NCBI GenBank assembly: GCA_963834515.1
Contig: CAWICB010000007.1
Span: 248,001 to 312,000 of the forward strand
Direction: 5' to 3'
Source of the DNA: RYN-230 sp963834515
GTDB taxonomy: Bacteria; Actinomycetota; Actinomycetes; Streptosporangiales; Streptosporangiaceae
Length of the DNA stretch: 64,000 bases
This document shows positions 32,850-41,070 of the stretch, one piece after another. Below the pieces are notes generated by a model that saw nothing but the letters and a program-made list of their open reading frames with translations, did no database searches and was not told the DNA's origin. The first letter of the stretch is position 1; each line of letters opens with the position of its first letter. Made by a program: the position numbers and the translations under genes.

Positions 32850-34862
32850 TCAGCTCCGGCCAGATGCCGCAATAGCCCGGTAGACCGGAATCCCGTCCGC
32901 CCGGTAGTCGAACCGGAAGCCGGTCCTGGTCAGGTACCTGGCCATCCCGGTCACCGGGTGCCAGAGGATGACCCAGCCGACGTCCATCCGGCGGGCGTCC
33001 AGTCGCGCGGCGGTGATCAGCGACTGGTATCTGGCCCGGCCGGCCACCGCAGCCTCGATCGGGTGCCGGTGCCGCTGCAGGGCGAGCAGGCCGGCGTAGA
33101 ACGGGTGGGCGGTGACCTCCCGCAGCGTGTTCTCCGGGATCCGGGACAGGTAGGCGATGGCCCGTGGGTGCCCGTCGGCCGTGGCCAGTATCTGGGCATG
33201 CGGGTCGAAGGCGGCGCCCTCGCCGGGCAGCGGCACGCCGCCGCGGATGCCGAACGGCACGTCCACCACGATGGACGACGAGTGATCCGCGGCGATCGGG
33301 CGGTCCAGGTCGGGCAGGGCGGTGCGCATCACGCCCACGCCCGGCGTGCTCGGCCAGCCCAGTTCGAGAACGCCGGCCAGCAGCACCGGGACCAGCACCA
33401 GCGGGGCGTGGTAGCGCAGCCAGGTGACGCCCGCGCCGGCCAGCATGGCGGCGGGCACGAAGCCGAGCATCAGGATGCGCGCCGCCTCCCGGAACCCGGC
33501 CATCCCGGGCAGCTGCACGAACCAGGTGAACGGCATGATCATGGACACCCGCACGCCGTGCCAGACCTCGGCCACCGGGACGTAGACGGTGCTCCCGAAT
33601 TTGAGCGTGGTGCCCAGCGCGAGCGCGGCGCTGCCCAGCCACAGCACGGCCAGCAGCCAGGCGTTGCCCCGCCGCCAGGCGGTGATCAGCCCGAGCAGCG
33701 CCAGCAGGCTGAGCACCAGGCCGAACGTGGGCACCCCGTCGCCGGTCTTGTCCTGGTACGTGACCGGCTTCAGCGCGGTCAGGCCGTACAGGGCCACCCG
33801 GGGCGAGGCGGCGAACACGCCCGGCAGATACGAGCCGGACGTGGTGTAGTAGCGGGCCACCAGATCGGGTGGCATGTAGGCGCCGCCGGACCGGGTTTGC
33901 GCCACCATGGCGGCGAGCTGCGGGCTGGCCGCCACCCCCGCGATGAGCACGGCCAGGCCGGTCATGGCCAGTTTGGTGCGGCCGGGCTGCACCAGGCTGG
34001 CCGTGTCGTCGTGGTCCGGCCCGGCCCAGCCGTCCCAGCCGCGGGCACCGAGCAGCCACGGCAGCAGGAGCACCGCGACCAGGATGATGACCAGGACCGC
34101 GGACTGCTGGTCGCTGAGCAGGCTGCCCGCCACGGCCAGGCCGAGGAACAGCGCCTGCGGCCACCGTGGGCTGCGGCGCAGCCGGATGGCCGCCTCCAGC
34201 GCGATCGGCAGGAACAGCACGCCGGCCGAGATGTTCAGCTGGAACCAGGCATGCCAGGCGATCTCCGAGGACAGCCCAAGGAACGCGCCGGCCGCGAGCG
34301 GGCCGAGCTGGCCCGGCAGCCACAGCCGGGCCGCCCGGTACATGGCGTAGCCGGTCAGCCCGGGCATCAGCACGGTCAGCAGGTTGTACGCGGCGCTGGG
34401 CCCGAACGCGACGGTCACCGGGAGCATGACCACGCCCTCCAGCGGCATCAGCGCGTGGTAGCCGAGCTGGGCGCCGACCGGTGCGGCGATGAACCGGGTG
34501 TACCAGGGGTTGCTCAGGTGCTCGATCTGGTGCGCCATCCACCAGAAGTCCCAGACGTAGACGCCGCCGTCCCGGGTGGCCTGGACCTTGCCATCAAACA
34601 GGTAGGTGGTCCGGGGCCAGGTCACCGCGAGGCCGGCGGCCAGGTAACCGAGCAGGATGAGCAGGTGCCGGGCCACCGGGCGGGTGGCCAGCGCGCGGCC
34701 GGTGAAGCGCGACTGGCGGCCGCCCGGCTGAGCCGTGGCCGGCCTCCGGGTGGACTGCTTGGCCGACGTCAGCACCTGCGATTCATCGGTGCTGTGTGCT
34801 GCTGGCTGGCTGCTGTAGAGCGCGGGTTCCCGTTCCCCGCTGGTGTCCGTGGTCATGCCCAT
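32850..34862 (-). CDS. GT-C-like multi-spanning membrane protein
   Basis: The 670-residue protein has a disordered N-terminus (about 65 residues), then at least ten hydrophobic helices starting HLLILLGYLAAGLAVTWPRT. A periplasmic-type loop after the first helix holds Asp residues (DGGVYVWDFWWMAHQIEHL), and the C-terminal soluble domain is about 170 residues. This layout is that of GT-C glycosyltransferase-like proteins that use polyprenyl-linked sugars, but no specific activity can be assigned. It is monocistronic behind an AT-rich upstream region. Confidence 0.75.
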   Translation of the reverse strand: MGMTTDTSGEREPALYSSQPAAHSTDESQVLTSAKQSTRRPATAQPGGRQSRFTGRALATRPVARHLLILLGYLAAGLAVTWPRTTYLFDGKVQATRDGGVYVWDFWWMAHQIEHLSNPWYTRFIAAPVGAQLGYHALMPLEGVVMLPVTVAFGPSAAYNLLTVLMPGLTGYAMYRAARLWLPGQLGPLAAGAFLGLSSEIAWHAWFQLNISAGVLFLPIALEAAIRLRRSPRWPQALFLGLAVAGSLLSDQQSAVLVIILVAVLLLPWLLGARGWDGWAGPDHDDTASLVQPGRTKLAMTGLAVLIAGVAASPQLAAMVAQTRSGGAYMPPDLVARYYTTSGSYLPGVFAASPRVALYGLTALKPVTYQDKTGDGVPTFGLVLSLLALLGLITAWRRGNAWLLAVLWLGSAALALGTTLKFGSTVYVPVAEVWHGVRVSMIMPFTWFVQLPGMAGFREAARILMLGFVPAAMLAGAGVTWLRYHAPLVLVPVLLAGVLELGWPSTPGVGVMRTALPDLDRPIAADHSSSIVVDVPFGIRGGVPLPGEGAAFDPHAQILATADGHPRAIAYLSRIPENTLREVTAHPFYAGLLALQRHRHPIEAAVAGRARYQSLITAARLDARRMDVGWVILWHPVTGMARYLTRTGFRFDYRADGIPVYRAIAASGRS

Positions 34863-35266
34863 CTGCCGCTACCACGCCGCCTTCTGCTCATCCGCCCGCC
34901 CATTCCCGCCGCTGATCAACTGCCACCGGATCACCGATGCATAATGCCATAGTAAGCAATTCTGGAGCGCCAACTCCACGTCAACAACGAGCACGTAACA
35001 AAAGTCAAAAGATTGCGAATAGATTTATTAATTATCTGGCAAATTGCCACCGGTAACGACACCCCGTAGGTTCACCGGCGACCCCATTGCAGCCGGCTGA
35101 CCTGCCCACTTCCCGGTATACCACGACCCGGGGGCGGCCAACCCGATGAGCGGCCGGCGCCCAGCGGGCCGCCCGCTCACCGCGGGCCGCCCGCTCACCG
35201 TCGGCCCGGGAGAGCGGCCGCCGTGACCGGCCGATGTCACCCGGGAACCAGGAAATGCGGCCGGGG
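34863..35266. other. AT-rich promoter region and short direct repeats
   Basis: About 400 bp without a gene. Positions 34930-35050 form one of the most AT-rich stretches of the window (for example GATTTATTAATTATC at 35023-35037). At 35155-35200 a GC-rich direct repeat containing GGGCCGCCCGCTCACCG occurs twice. It probably holds the promoter of the GT-C-like gene; I see nothing else. Confidence 0.55.
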
Positions 35267-35800
35267 TCAGTTACCGGGCGCGTAGATCAGTTCCGCGGAC
35301 CCGTCCGGGAAGAACCGGTCGGCGCGCAGCAACCGCAGCGGCTGCCCGGCCGCCCCGGGCGGGGAAAACGGGATCCCGGTGCCGAGCAGCATCGGCAGCA
35401 GCACGACCTCCAGCCGGTCCAGGGCGCTGGCCGCATCGAACGCCCGGATCGTCCGCGGGCCGCCGACCAGGTGCACGTCGCCGCCACCGGGCCGGGCCCG
35501 CAGCCGCCCGGCCAGCGCGGCCGGATCCGGTTCCGCGACGACGTCCGCCGGGGTGCCGTCCGGCAGTGGCCGGGATGTCAGCACGTGCACCCGCAGGCCG
35601 GGCCACGGCCACTGCGGCGCGCCGAGCGCGGGCAGGAACGTGCTGCGGCCCATGACCACCGCGTCGCAGCCCGCGATGAACTCGGGGTAGCCGTGCGACT
35701 GGCCGGGCACGAAACCCTCGGCCAGCGCGATGGCGGGCACTCCCGCGGCGCTGGCCACGAACCCGTCCACGCTGACCCCCATCCGTGACTTGATCAGCAT
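35267..35800 (-). CDS. Dihydrofolate reductase/RibD C-terminal family protein
   Basis: The 177-residue protein has the RibD-C fold: MGVSVDGFVASAAG at the N-terminus, CDAVVMGRSTFLPAL, VHVLTSRPLPDG, GDVHLVGGPRTIRAF and VVLLPMLLGTGIPF. Stand-alone members are NADPH-dependent reductases of unknown substrate, often annotated as deaminase-reductase. The ATG at 35800 has AAAGGAG 8 bp upstream; the longer open frame has no family similarity. It is divergent from the arginase-family gene. Confidence 0.88.
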   Translation of the reverse strand: MLIKSRMGVSVDGFVASAAGVPAIALAEGFVPGQSHGYPEFIAGCDAVVMGRSTFLPALGAPQWPWPGLRVHVLTSRPLPDGTPADVVAEPDPAALAGRLRARPGGGDVHLVGGPRTIRAFDAASALDRLEVVLLPMLLGTGIPFSPPGAAGQPLRLLRADRFFPDGSAELIYAPGN

Positions 35801-35918
35801 CGGAACGCTCCTTTCCGGCCGCCGTGGTGGCGGCTCACCTGAGACGTCGCAGCCCGGCACGCGATCTCGACATCCGCGATGATGGCCAGGGCCGGAACAA
35901 ACCATGGAGGAGGTCCCG

Positions 35919-36845
35919 GTGCCAGCACGGAGAATCAGCGTCATCGGCGCACCCACCAGCGCCGGGTCGCATCACGCGGGCCAGGATCGGGCTCCCGCCG
36001 CGCTGCGCGCGGCTGGCTTCGTCAGCCGGCTGGCCGCGGGCGGCCTGGACGTGACCGACCTCGGTGACGTGCCCGGGGCCGTGTTCAGCCTGGATGCCCC
36101 GGGCGCTACCGCGCGCAGCCTGGCCACCGTGGTCCAGGTGGCCAGCGCCGTGGCGGACGCGGTGGCCGCCGCCCTGGCCAGCGGCCGGCTTGCGGTCGTG
36201 CTGGGCGGCGACTGCACCATCACGCTGGGCGCGCTGGCCGGGCTGCAGCGCCGTGACCCGGGCGCCGCGCTGGTGTACTTCGACGGCGACGCCGACCTGG
36301 GCACCCCGCAGACCACGTCCAGCGGCGTGCTGGACGCGATGGGCATCGCCCACCTGCTCGGGCTGGCCGACAACCCGCTGGCCCGGCTCGGCCCGGCGTT
36401 CCCGATGCTCACCGACGACCGGCTGGTGCTGGTCGGCTACGACGAGACCGACCCGGAAACGTATCAGGCCGGCGTGCTGGACAGCAGGCCCGGCCTGACC
36501 CGGTTCGTCGGCCATCAGGTGCGGGCTGATCCTGCGGGCTGCGCGGCCCGGGCGCTGGCCGCGGTGCGGGAGGCCAGCAGCCTGCTCGTGCACTTCGACG
36601 TGGACGCGGTCGACGGGCGCGACCTGCCGCTGGCCAACTTCCCGCACTACGGCACCGGTGTCCCGCTGAGCACGGCCGGGGACGTGCTGGCCGGGCTGTT
36701 GCGGGCGCCCGCGCTCCGCGCGGTCGTGCTCACCGAGGTCAACCCGAGCTACGAGCCGTCCGGTACCGCGCTCGGGCGTTATGTAGCGATGGTCACCGGT
36801 GCCCTGGCCGGCACCGATGAATTTGCCGGGCCGCCAGCGTCCTAG
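35919..36845 (+). CDS. Arginase/agmatinase family protein with altered metal ligands
   Basis: The 308-residue ureohydrolase fold contains VVLGGDCTITLGALAGL, LVYFDGDADLGTPQTTSSGV, LVHFDVDAVDG and VVLTEVNPSYEPSG. In canonical arginases these motifs are GGDHS, DAHxD and DxDxxDP. Here the first His is Cys and the His of DAHxD is Asp, so the binuclear manganese site would differ. An actinobacterial subfamily with GGDC is known to me, so it may still be a metalloenzyme of other specificity. The GTG at 35919 is chosen because GGAGGAGG lies 5 bp upstream; the ATG at 35904 is the alternative. Confidence 0.85.
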   Translation: MPARRISVIGAPTSAGSHHAGQDRAPAALRAAGFVSRLAAGGLDVTDLGDVPGAVFSLDAPGATARSLATVVQVASAVADAVAAALASGRLAVVLGGDCTITLGALAGLQRRDPGAALVYFDGDADLGTPQTTSSGVLDAMGIAHLLGLADNPLARLGPAFPMLTDDRLVLVGYDETDPETYQAGVLDSRPGLTRFVGHQVRADPAGCAARALAAVREASSLLVHFDVDAVDGRDLPLANFPHYGTGVPLSTAGDVLAGLLRAPALRAVVLTEVNPSYEPSGTALGRYVAMVTGALAGTDEFAGPPAS

Positions 36846-36862
36846 CTGGCATGGGCATCGCG

Positions 36863-36900
36863 GGGGAGCGTGGCCGCCTCGGGGGCGGGTCACGCTCCCC
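36863..36900. terminator. 10-bp hairpin between convergent arginase and ABC genes
   Basis: GGGGAGCGTG (36863-36872) pairs with CACGCTCCCC (36891-36900) around an 18-nt loop, between convergent stop codons at 36845 and 36912. Confidence 0.7.
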
Positions 36901-36911
36901 GGCGCGGGCGG

Positions 36912-39470
36912 TCAGTCCACCGCGATCGCGGCCAGCACCGGCCGCCGGGCCGCCCGGCGGGCCGGGCGGATGGCCGCGACGACGCCTGCCACCCCGCCCA
37001 GCACGGCGATCACGATGAGCTGGGCGGCCGGGAACGTGGGCTGGGCCAGCCCCGCGGACCGGGCGCCCGCCTCGGCCAGCGCCCAGCCCAGGAACCCGCC
37101 GAGCAGCAGCCCGCCCACCGTGCCGAACGCGGCCACCAGCACCGACTCCAGCCGCACCATGGCCCTGAGCTGGCCGCGGGTCTGGCCGACCGCCCGGAGC
37201 AGGCCGATCTCCCGGGTCCGCTCGTAGACCGACAGGGACAGCGTGTTGCCGATCCCGGACACCGCGATCACGATGGCCAGCACCAGCAGCGCGTACACGA
37301 TGGCCAGCACCGCGTCGACCGCTTTACCCGCACTGGCCACGAACGCGGCCCGGCCGGCCACGGTCAGCCTGCCGTAGCGGGCCGCGGCCCGGGCGGCCGC
37401 TGCCTGCACGGTGGCCTGGTGCGCGCCCGGGGCCAGCTTGACGAAGATGGCCGAGGCGGTCAGCTGCGCGGTGTGCGGGGCCCACAGGGCCAGCGGCAGG
37501 ACGTAGTCGCCGACCAGGTTGCGGGCGGAGTAGATGGCGCCCACGGTGACCCGCACACGGGTCCCGTCCGGCAGCACTACCGGCACCGCCGTGCCCAGCT
37601 GCCAGCCCCGGCTGGTGGCCTCGATGCTGGACACGGCCAGCTGGCGCGGGCCGAGCCGGCTGACCGAGCCCGCCGTGGGATGCAGGTTCAGCACCTGGCC
37701 GATGCTGCCCGGCAGCACCGCGGTGACCGATTCGGACCGGCCGCCTATCTCCGCGTTCCCGCTGGCCAGGTCGCTGACCGTGGCCACACCGGGGATCCGG
37801 GCCACCGCGCGGGCCAGGCCGGGGGACAGCCCGCCCCCGCCCGGCCCGCCGCCGAAACCGCCGTCGGTGATGGCGATGTCACCGGTGAACGAGCCGCTGA
37901 CCCCGCTGACGTCGGCCGCGCGCAGCGACGCCGCGTACACGGTGAACAGGGTGACCACGGCCACCCCGGCCATCAGCGCGGTGGCCGCGGCCGCGGTGCG
38001 CCGCGGGTTGCGGGCCGCGCTCCGCCCGGCCAGCGTGCCGGTCACGCCACGCCAGCTGGCCAGTGGCCGGGCCAGCAGCCGGGTGACCGGCCGGGCCGCA
38101 GCCGGCCCGAGGACGACCACGCCCAGCGCCACGGCCAGCGCGCCGGCCCCGGTCAGCGACAGCACCCGGGTGCCGGTGCCCTGCAGGCTGGCCAGCACGA
38201 TCCCCATCCCGGCCAGCAGCAGCACCAGCCCGGCGGCCACCCGGCGGCGCGGCACCGGGCCCGTCTCGGCGGCCGACTCGCGGAGCGCCGCGAGCGGGGC
38301 GACCCGCGACGTGCGCACCGCGGCCGGCAGGCTGACCACCACGGTGACCACGATCCCGGTCAGCAGGCTGACTGCGATGCTGCCGCCGGTCACCGACAAT
38401 CCGCCCGCGGGCAGCCCGAAGCCGGCCGCGTCGAACAGCGCTTTGAGCAGCTGGGCCATGCCCAGCCCGGCGGCCACCCCGAGCACCGAGCCGGCCACGC
38501 CCACGGCCGCCGCCTCGGCCGCCGTGCCGCGCAGCACCTGGCCCCGGGTGGCGCCGAGGGCCCGGAGCAGGGCTGCGTCCCGGGCCCGCTGCGCGGCCAG
38601 GATGCCGAACGTGCTCGCGATGGCCAGCGCCGCCACCAGCAGCGCGATACCGGCGAACACGACCAGGATGACGCGCAGCGCGGTGAGGAACTCCGAATTG
38701 AGCGTGGCCAGGTTGCTGCTGGTCAGCTCGGCGCCGGTGATGGCCGCCGTGCCGCGCGGCAGCACCCGGTCCAGCCGGCTGACCAGGACGGCCGGGCTGA
38801 CGCCGCGGGCCGCGCTGACCTGGATGGTGGAGACCCGGCGGCCCCCGCGGGTCAGGTACCGCTGCGCCCCTCGATAGCTGAACGCCACATAGGGCGCACC
38901 GCCGAACCCGGCCGCGCGGCCGAACGTGGCCAGGCCGACGACCTGGACCCGGACCGGCGCGGGGACCAGCACGGTGGTGACCGAGCCCAGGTGCAGCCGC
39001 CCGGCGGTGGCCGCGCCCCGGTTGATCACCACCTGGTGCAGTCCCCGGGGGACGTGGCCCGCGGCCAGCCGGTACGGGGTGAGCGCCGGGTCGGCGATCC
39101 AGTTCCCGGCCGACCGGGGCGGCCCGAGCCCGCCAACCGCCCGGCCGTCCGCGCCGAGCAGGGTGGCCGTGCCGGTGATGGACGGCTGGGCGGCCGCCAC
39201 CCCGGGCACCGCGCGCACCGGGCCCAGCAGCGAGGCCGGGATGGGCGGCCGGGCGGCGGTCACCCCGCCGCCGGTGGCGGTGGCGCTGCGCACCACCGCG
39301 CTGGTGCCCGACGTCGCCGCCGCGAACAGCTGGCTGAAGTTCGCGGTGAGCGTGTCGCCGAACGTGAGCGCGCCGGCCAGGAAGGCCACGCCGAGCCCGA
39401 CCGCGGCCAGCACGCCGGCCAGCCGCCGTTTCCGCGCCCACACCTCCTTGGCCGTGACCGCCAGCATCAC
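36912..39470 (-). CDS. ABC transporter permease, FtsX/MacB type
   Basis: The 852-residue permease has an N-terminal helix (LAGVLAAVGLGVAFLAGALT), a large extracytoplasmic domain, and two FtsX blocks. The first is around residues 260-400 (ILVVFAGIALLVAALAIAST ... RDAALLRALGATRGQV). The second is at the C-terminus (VLAIVYALLVLAIVIAVSGI ... TREIGLLRAVGQTRGQ). RxxxALLRALGATR-type loops are the coupling helices for the ATPase. Such duplicated permeases export or extract lipoproteins or peptides, or give resistance to envelope-active compounds. Its start overlaps the ATPase stop by 4 bp. Confidence 0.92.
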   Translation of the reverse strand: MMLAVTAKEVWARKRRLAGVLAAVGLGVAFLAGALTFGDTLTANFSQLFAAATSGTSAVVRSATATGGGVTAARPPIPASLLGPVRAVPGVAAAQPSITGTATLLGADGRAVGGLGPPRSAGNWIADPALTPYRLAAGHVPRGLHQVVINRGAATAGRLHLGSVTTVLVPAPVRVQVVGLATFGRAAGFGGAPYVAFSYRGAQRYLTRGGRRVSTIQVSAARGVSPAVLVSRLDRVLPRGTAAITGAELTSSNLATLNSEFLTALRVILVVFAGIALLVAALAIASTFGILAAQRARDAALLRALGATRGQVLRGTAAEAAAVGVAGSVLGVAAGLGMAQLLKALFDAAGFGLPAGGLSVTGGSIAVSLLTGIVVTVVVSLPAAVRTSRVAPLAALRESAAETGPVPRRRVAAGLVLLLAGMGIVLASLQGTGTRVLSLTGAGALAVALGVVVLGPAAARPVTRLLARPLASWRGVTGTLAGRSAARNPRRTAAAATALMAGVAVVTLFTVYAASLRAADVSGVSGSFTGDIAITDGGFGGGPGGGGLSPGLARAVARIPGVATVSDLASGNAEIGGRSESVTAVLPGSIGQVLNLHPTAGSVSRLGPRQLAVSSIEATSRGWQLGTAVPVVLPDGTRVRVTVGAIYSARNLVGDYVLPLALWAPHTAQLTASAIFVKLAPGAHQATVQAAAARAAARYGRLTVAGRAAFVASAGKAVDAVLAIVYALLVLAIVIAVSGIGNTLSLSVYERTREIGLLRAVGQTRGQLRAMVRLESVLVAAFGTVGGLLLGGFLGWALAEAGARSAGLAQPTFPAAQLIVIAVLGGVAGVVAAIRPARRAARRPVLAAIAVD

Positions 39471-40216
39471 AATCCCTCCCTGCCGAGCGCGGCCAGCCCG
39501 TCGAGCACGGATGCCGTGCCCGGCTGGCCCAGCCGCCCGGAGACCCGCCCGTCGGCCAGGAACAGCACCTCGTCGGACAGGGCGGCGGCGGACGGGTTGT
39601 GCGTGACCATGACGATGGTCTGGCCGAGATCGCTGACCGCGGTGCGCAGGTAGCCGAGCAGCTGGGCCGAGGCCCGGGAGTCCAGGTTGCCGGTGGGCTC
39701 GTCGGCCACGATGATCTCTGGCTGGCTGGCCAGGGCGCGGGCCACGGCGACCCGCTGCTGCTGGCCGCCGGACAGCTCGGCCGGCCGGTGGCCCAGCCGG
39801 TCACCGAGGCCGACCAGGGTGATCACGTCGTCCAGCCACCGTTTGCCGGGCTTGCGGCCGGCCAGCAGCAGCGGCAGCTCGATGTTCTCCGCTACGGTCA
39901 GCGCGGGCAGCAGGTTGAACGACTGGAAGATGAATCCGACGTGATCGCGGCGCAGCCTGGTCAGCTGGGTGTCGGACAGCGCGCCGAGGTCCATGCTGCC
40001 CAGGAACACCTGGCCCGAGGTGGGCGTGTCGAGCCCGGCCAGGCAGTGCAGCAGGGTGGACTTGCCGGAGCCGGACGGCCCCATGATCGCGGTAAACCGG
40101 TGGCCGGCGAACTCGGCGCTGACGCCGTCCAGGGCGCGGACCGCGGTATCCCCGGAGCCGTACATCTTGGTCAGGGCGACCGCGCTGATGGCGGCCGGTT
40201 CGTGAGTGGTGAACAT
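39467..40216 (-). CDS. ABC transporter ATP-binding protein, MacB/LolD type
   Basis: The 249-residue ATPase has Walker A GPSGSGKST, a Q-loop region FIFQSFNLLPALTVAEN, the ABC signature LSGGQQQRVAVARALASQPE, Walker B IIVADEPTGNLDS and an H-loop IVMVTHNP. The DEPTGNLD sequence is typical of MacB/LolD partners of FtsX-type permeases. It is coupled to the permease by a 4-bp overlap. Upstream, a 13-bp palindromic tandem array and then a response regulator/kinase pair suggest control by that two-component system. Confidence 0.95.
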   Translation of the reverse strand: MFTTHEPAAISAVALTKMYGSGDTAVRALDGVSAEFAGHRFTAIMGPSGSGKSTLLHCLAGLDTPTSGQVFLGSMDLGALSDTQLTRLRRDHVGFIFQSFNLLPALTVAENIELPLLLAGRKPGKRWLDDVITLVGLGDRLGHRPAELSGGQQQRVAVARALASQPEIIVADEPTGNLDSRASAQLLGYLRTAVSDLGQTIVMVTHNPSAAALSDEVLFLADGRVSGRLGQPGTASVLDGLAALGREGL

Positions 40217-40320
40217 GACGGCAGCATGCGGCGGGCCGGGCCGGGCTGTCGCCGGCCAGCAGGACCGTCCCGGCTACACCTGGCGACTACCCCGGGGGCT
40301 GGGGCGCCGCCGGCCAGCCC

Positions 40321-40411
40321 GACCGGTCACCCCGACCGGCCAGCCCGACCGGTCACCCCGACCGGTCACCCCGACCGGTCACCCCGACCGGTCACCCCGA
40401 CCGGTCAGCCC
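40321..40411. repeat. 7 x 13-bp tandem array of GACCGGTC palindromes
   Basis: Seven copies of GACCGGTCACCCC (some GACCGGCCAGCCC or GACCGGTCAGCCC) run head to tail; most contain the self-complementary 8-mer GACCGGTC. The array fills the gap upstream of the ABC operon and its last copy overlaps the response-regulator stop codon. Confidence 0.8.
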
Positions 40412-41070
40412 GACCAGCCGGGGCGGACCAGCGCCGCCTCGTAGGCCAGCACCACGAGCTGGGCCCGGTCCCGGGCCCCGAGCTTGGCCATGGCCCGGGT
40501 CGCGTGCGTCTTCACGGTGGACACGCTCATGTACAGCTGGCCCGCGATCTCGTCGTTGGACAGCCCCCGGGCGACCAGCGTGACCACCTCACGTTCCCGT
40601 GGGGTGAGGTCGCCGGCCCCGGGCACCTTGGTCGCGTTCGCGGTCCGGCTGGCGAACTCGGCGATGAGGCGGCGGGTCACGGTGGGCGACATCAGCGCCC
40701 CGCCGTCCGCCGCCACCCGGACGGCCCGGATCAGCTCGGCCGCGTCGGTGTCCTTGACCAGGAACCCGGCGGCACCGGCCCGCAACCCCTCGAACACGTA
40801 CTCGTCCAGGTCAAACGTGGTCAGGATGACTACGTGCACGCCGGCCAGGGCGGGCTGAGCGGCGATCCTCCTGGTGGCCTCGATGCCATCGAGCAGCGGC
40901 ATCCGGATGTCCATCAGCACCACGTCCGGCCGTAGCTGGCTGGCCAGCCGCACCGCTTCGGTGCCGTCCCCGGCCTCACCGGCCACCTCGATGCCGTCCG
41001 CGGCGTCCAGCAGGGCAGCCAGCCCGGCCCGGATCAGCGTCTGGTCGTCGGCCAGCAGCACCCTGATCAT
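40405..41070 (-). CDS. NarL-family response regulator
   Basis: The 221-residue protein has a receiver domain (LLADDQ at the N-terminus, phosphoacceptor D54 in VVLMDIRMPLL, TTFDLDEYVFEGLRAGAAGF, KD near 104) and a C-terminal LuxR HTH (LTPREREVVTLVARGLSNDE, then STVKTHATRAMAKL). It is translationally coupled to the sensor kinase (4-bp overlap) and lies upstream of the FtsX-type ABC operon, the expected target. Confidence 0.95.
   Translation of the reverse strand: MIRVLLADDQTLIRAGLAALLDAADGIEVAGEAGDGTEAVRLASQLRPDVVLMDIRMPLLDGIEATRRIAAQPALAGVHVVILTTFDLDEYVFEGLRAGAAGFLVKDTDAAELIRAVRVAADGGALMSPTVTRRLIAEFASRTANATKVPGAGDLTPREREVVTLVARGLSNDEIAGQLYMSVSTVKTHATRAMAKLGARDRAQLVVLAYEAALVRPGWSG

Noticed and set aside
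36870..39653. 927-codon plus-strand open frame opposite the FtsX permease
   Set aside because: Low-complexity His/Arg/Gly composition, no motif, fully antisense to a clear permease.
40321..40411. Possible CRISPR array from the 13-bp repeat
   Set aside because: No unique spacers, repeats are contiguous and short, and no cas genes are present.
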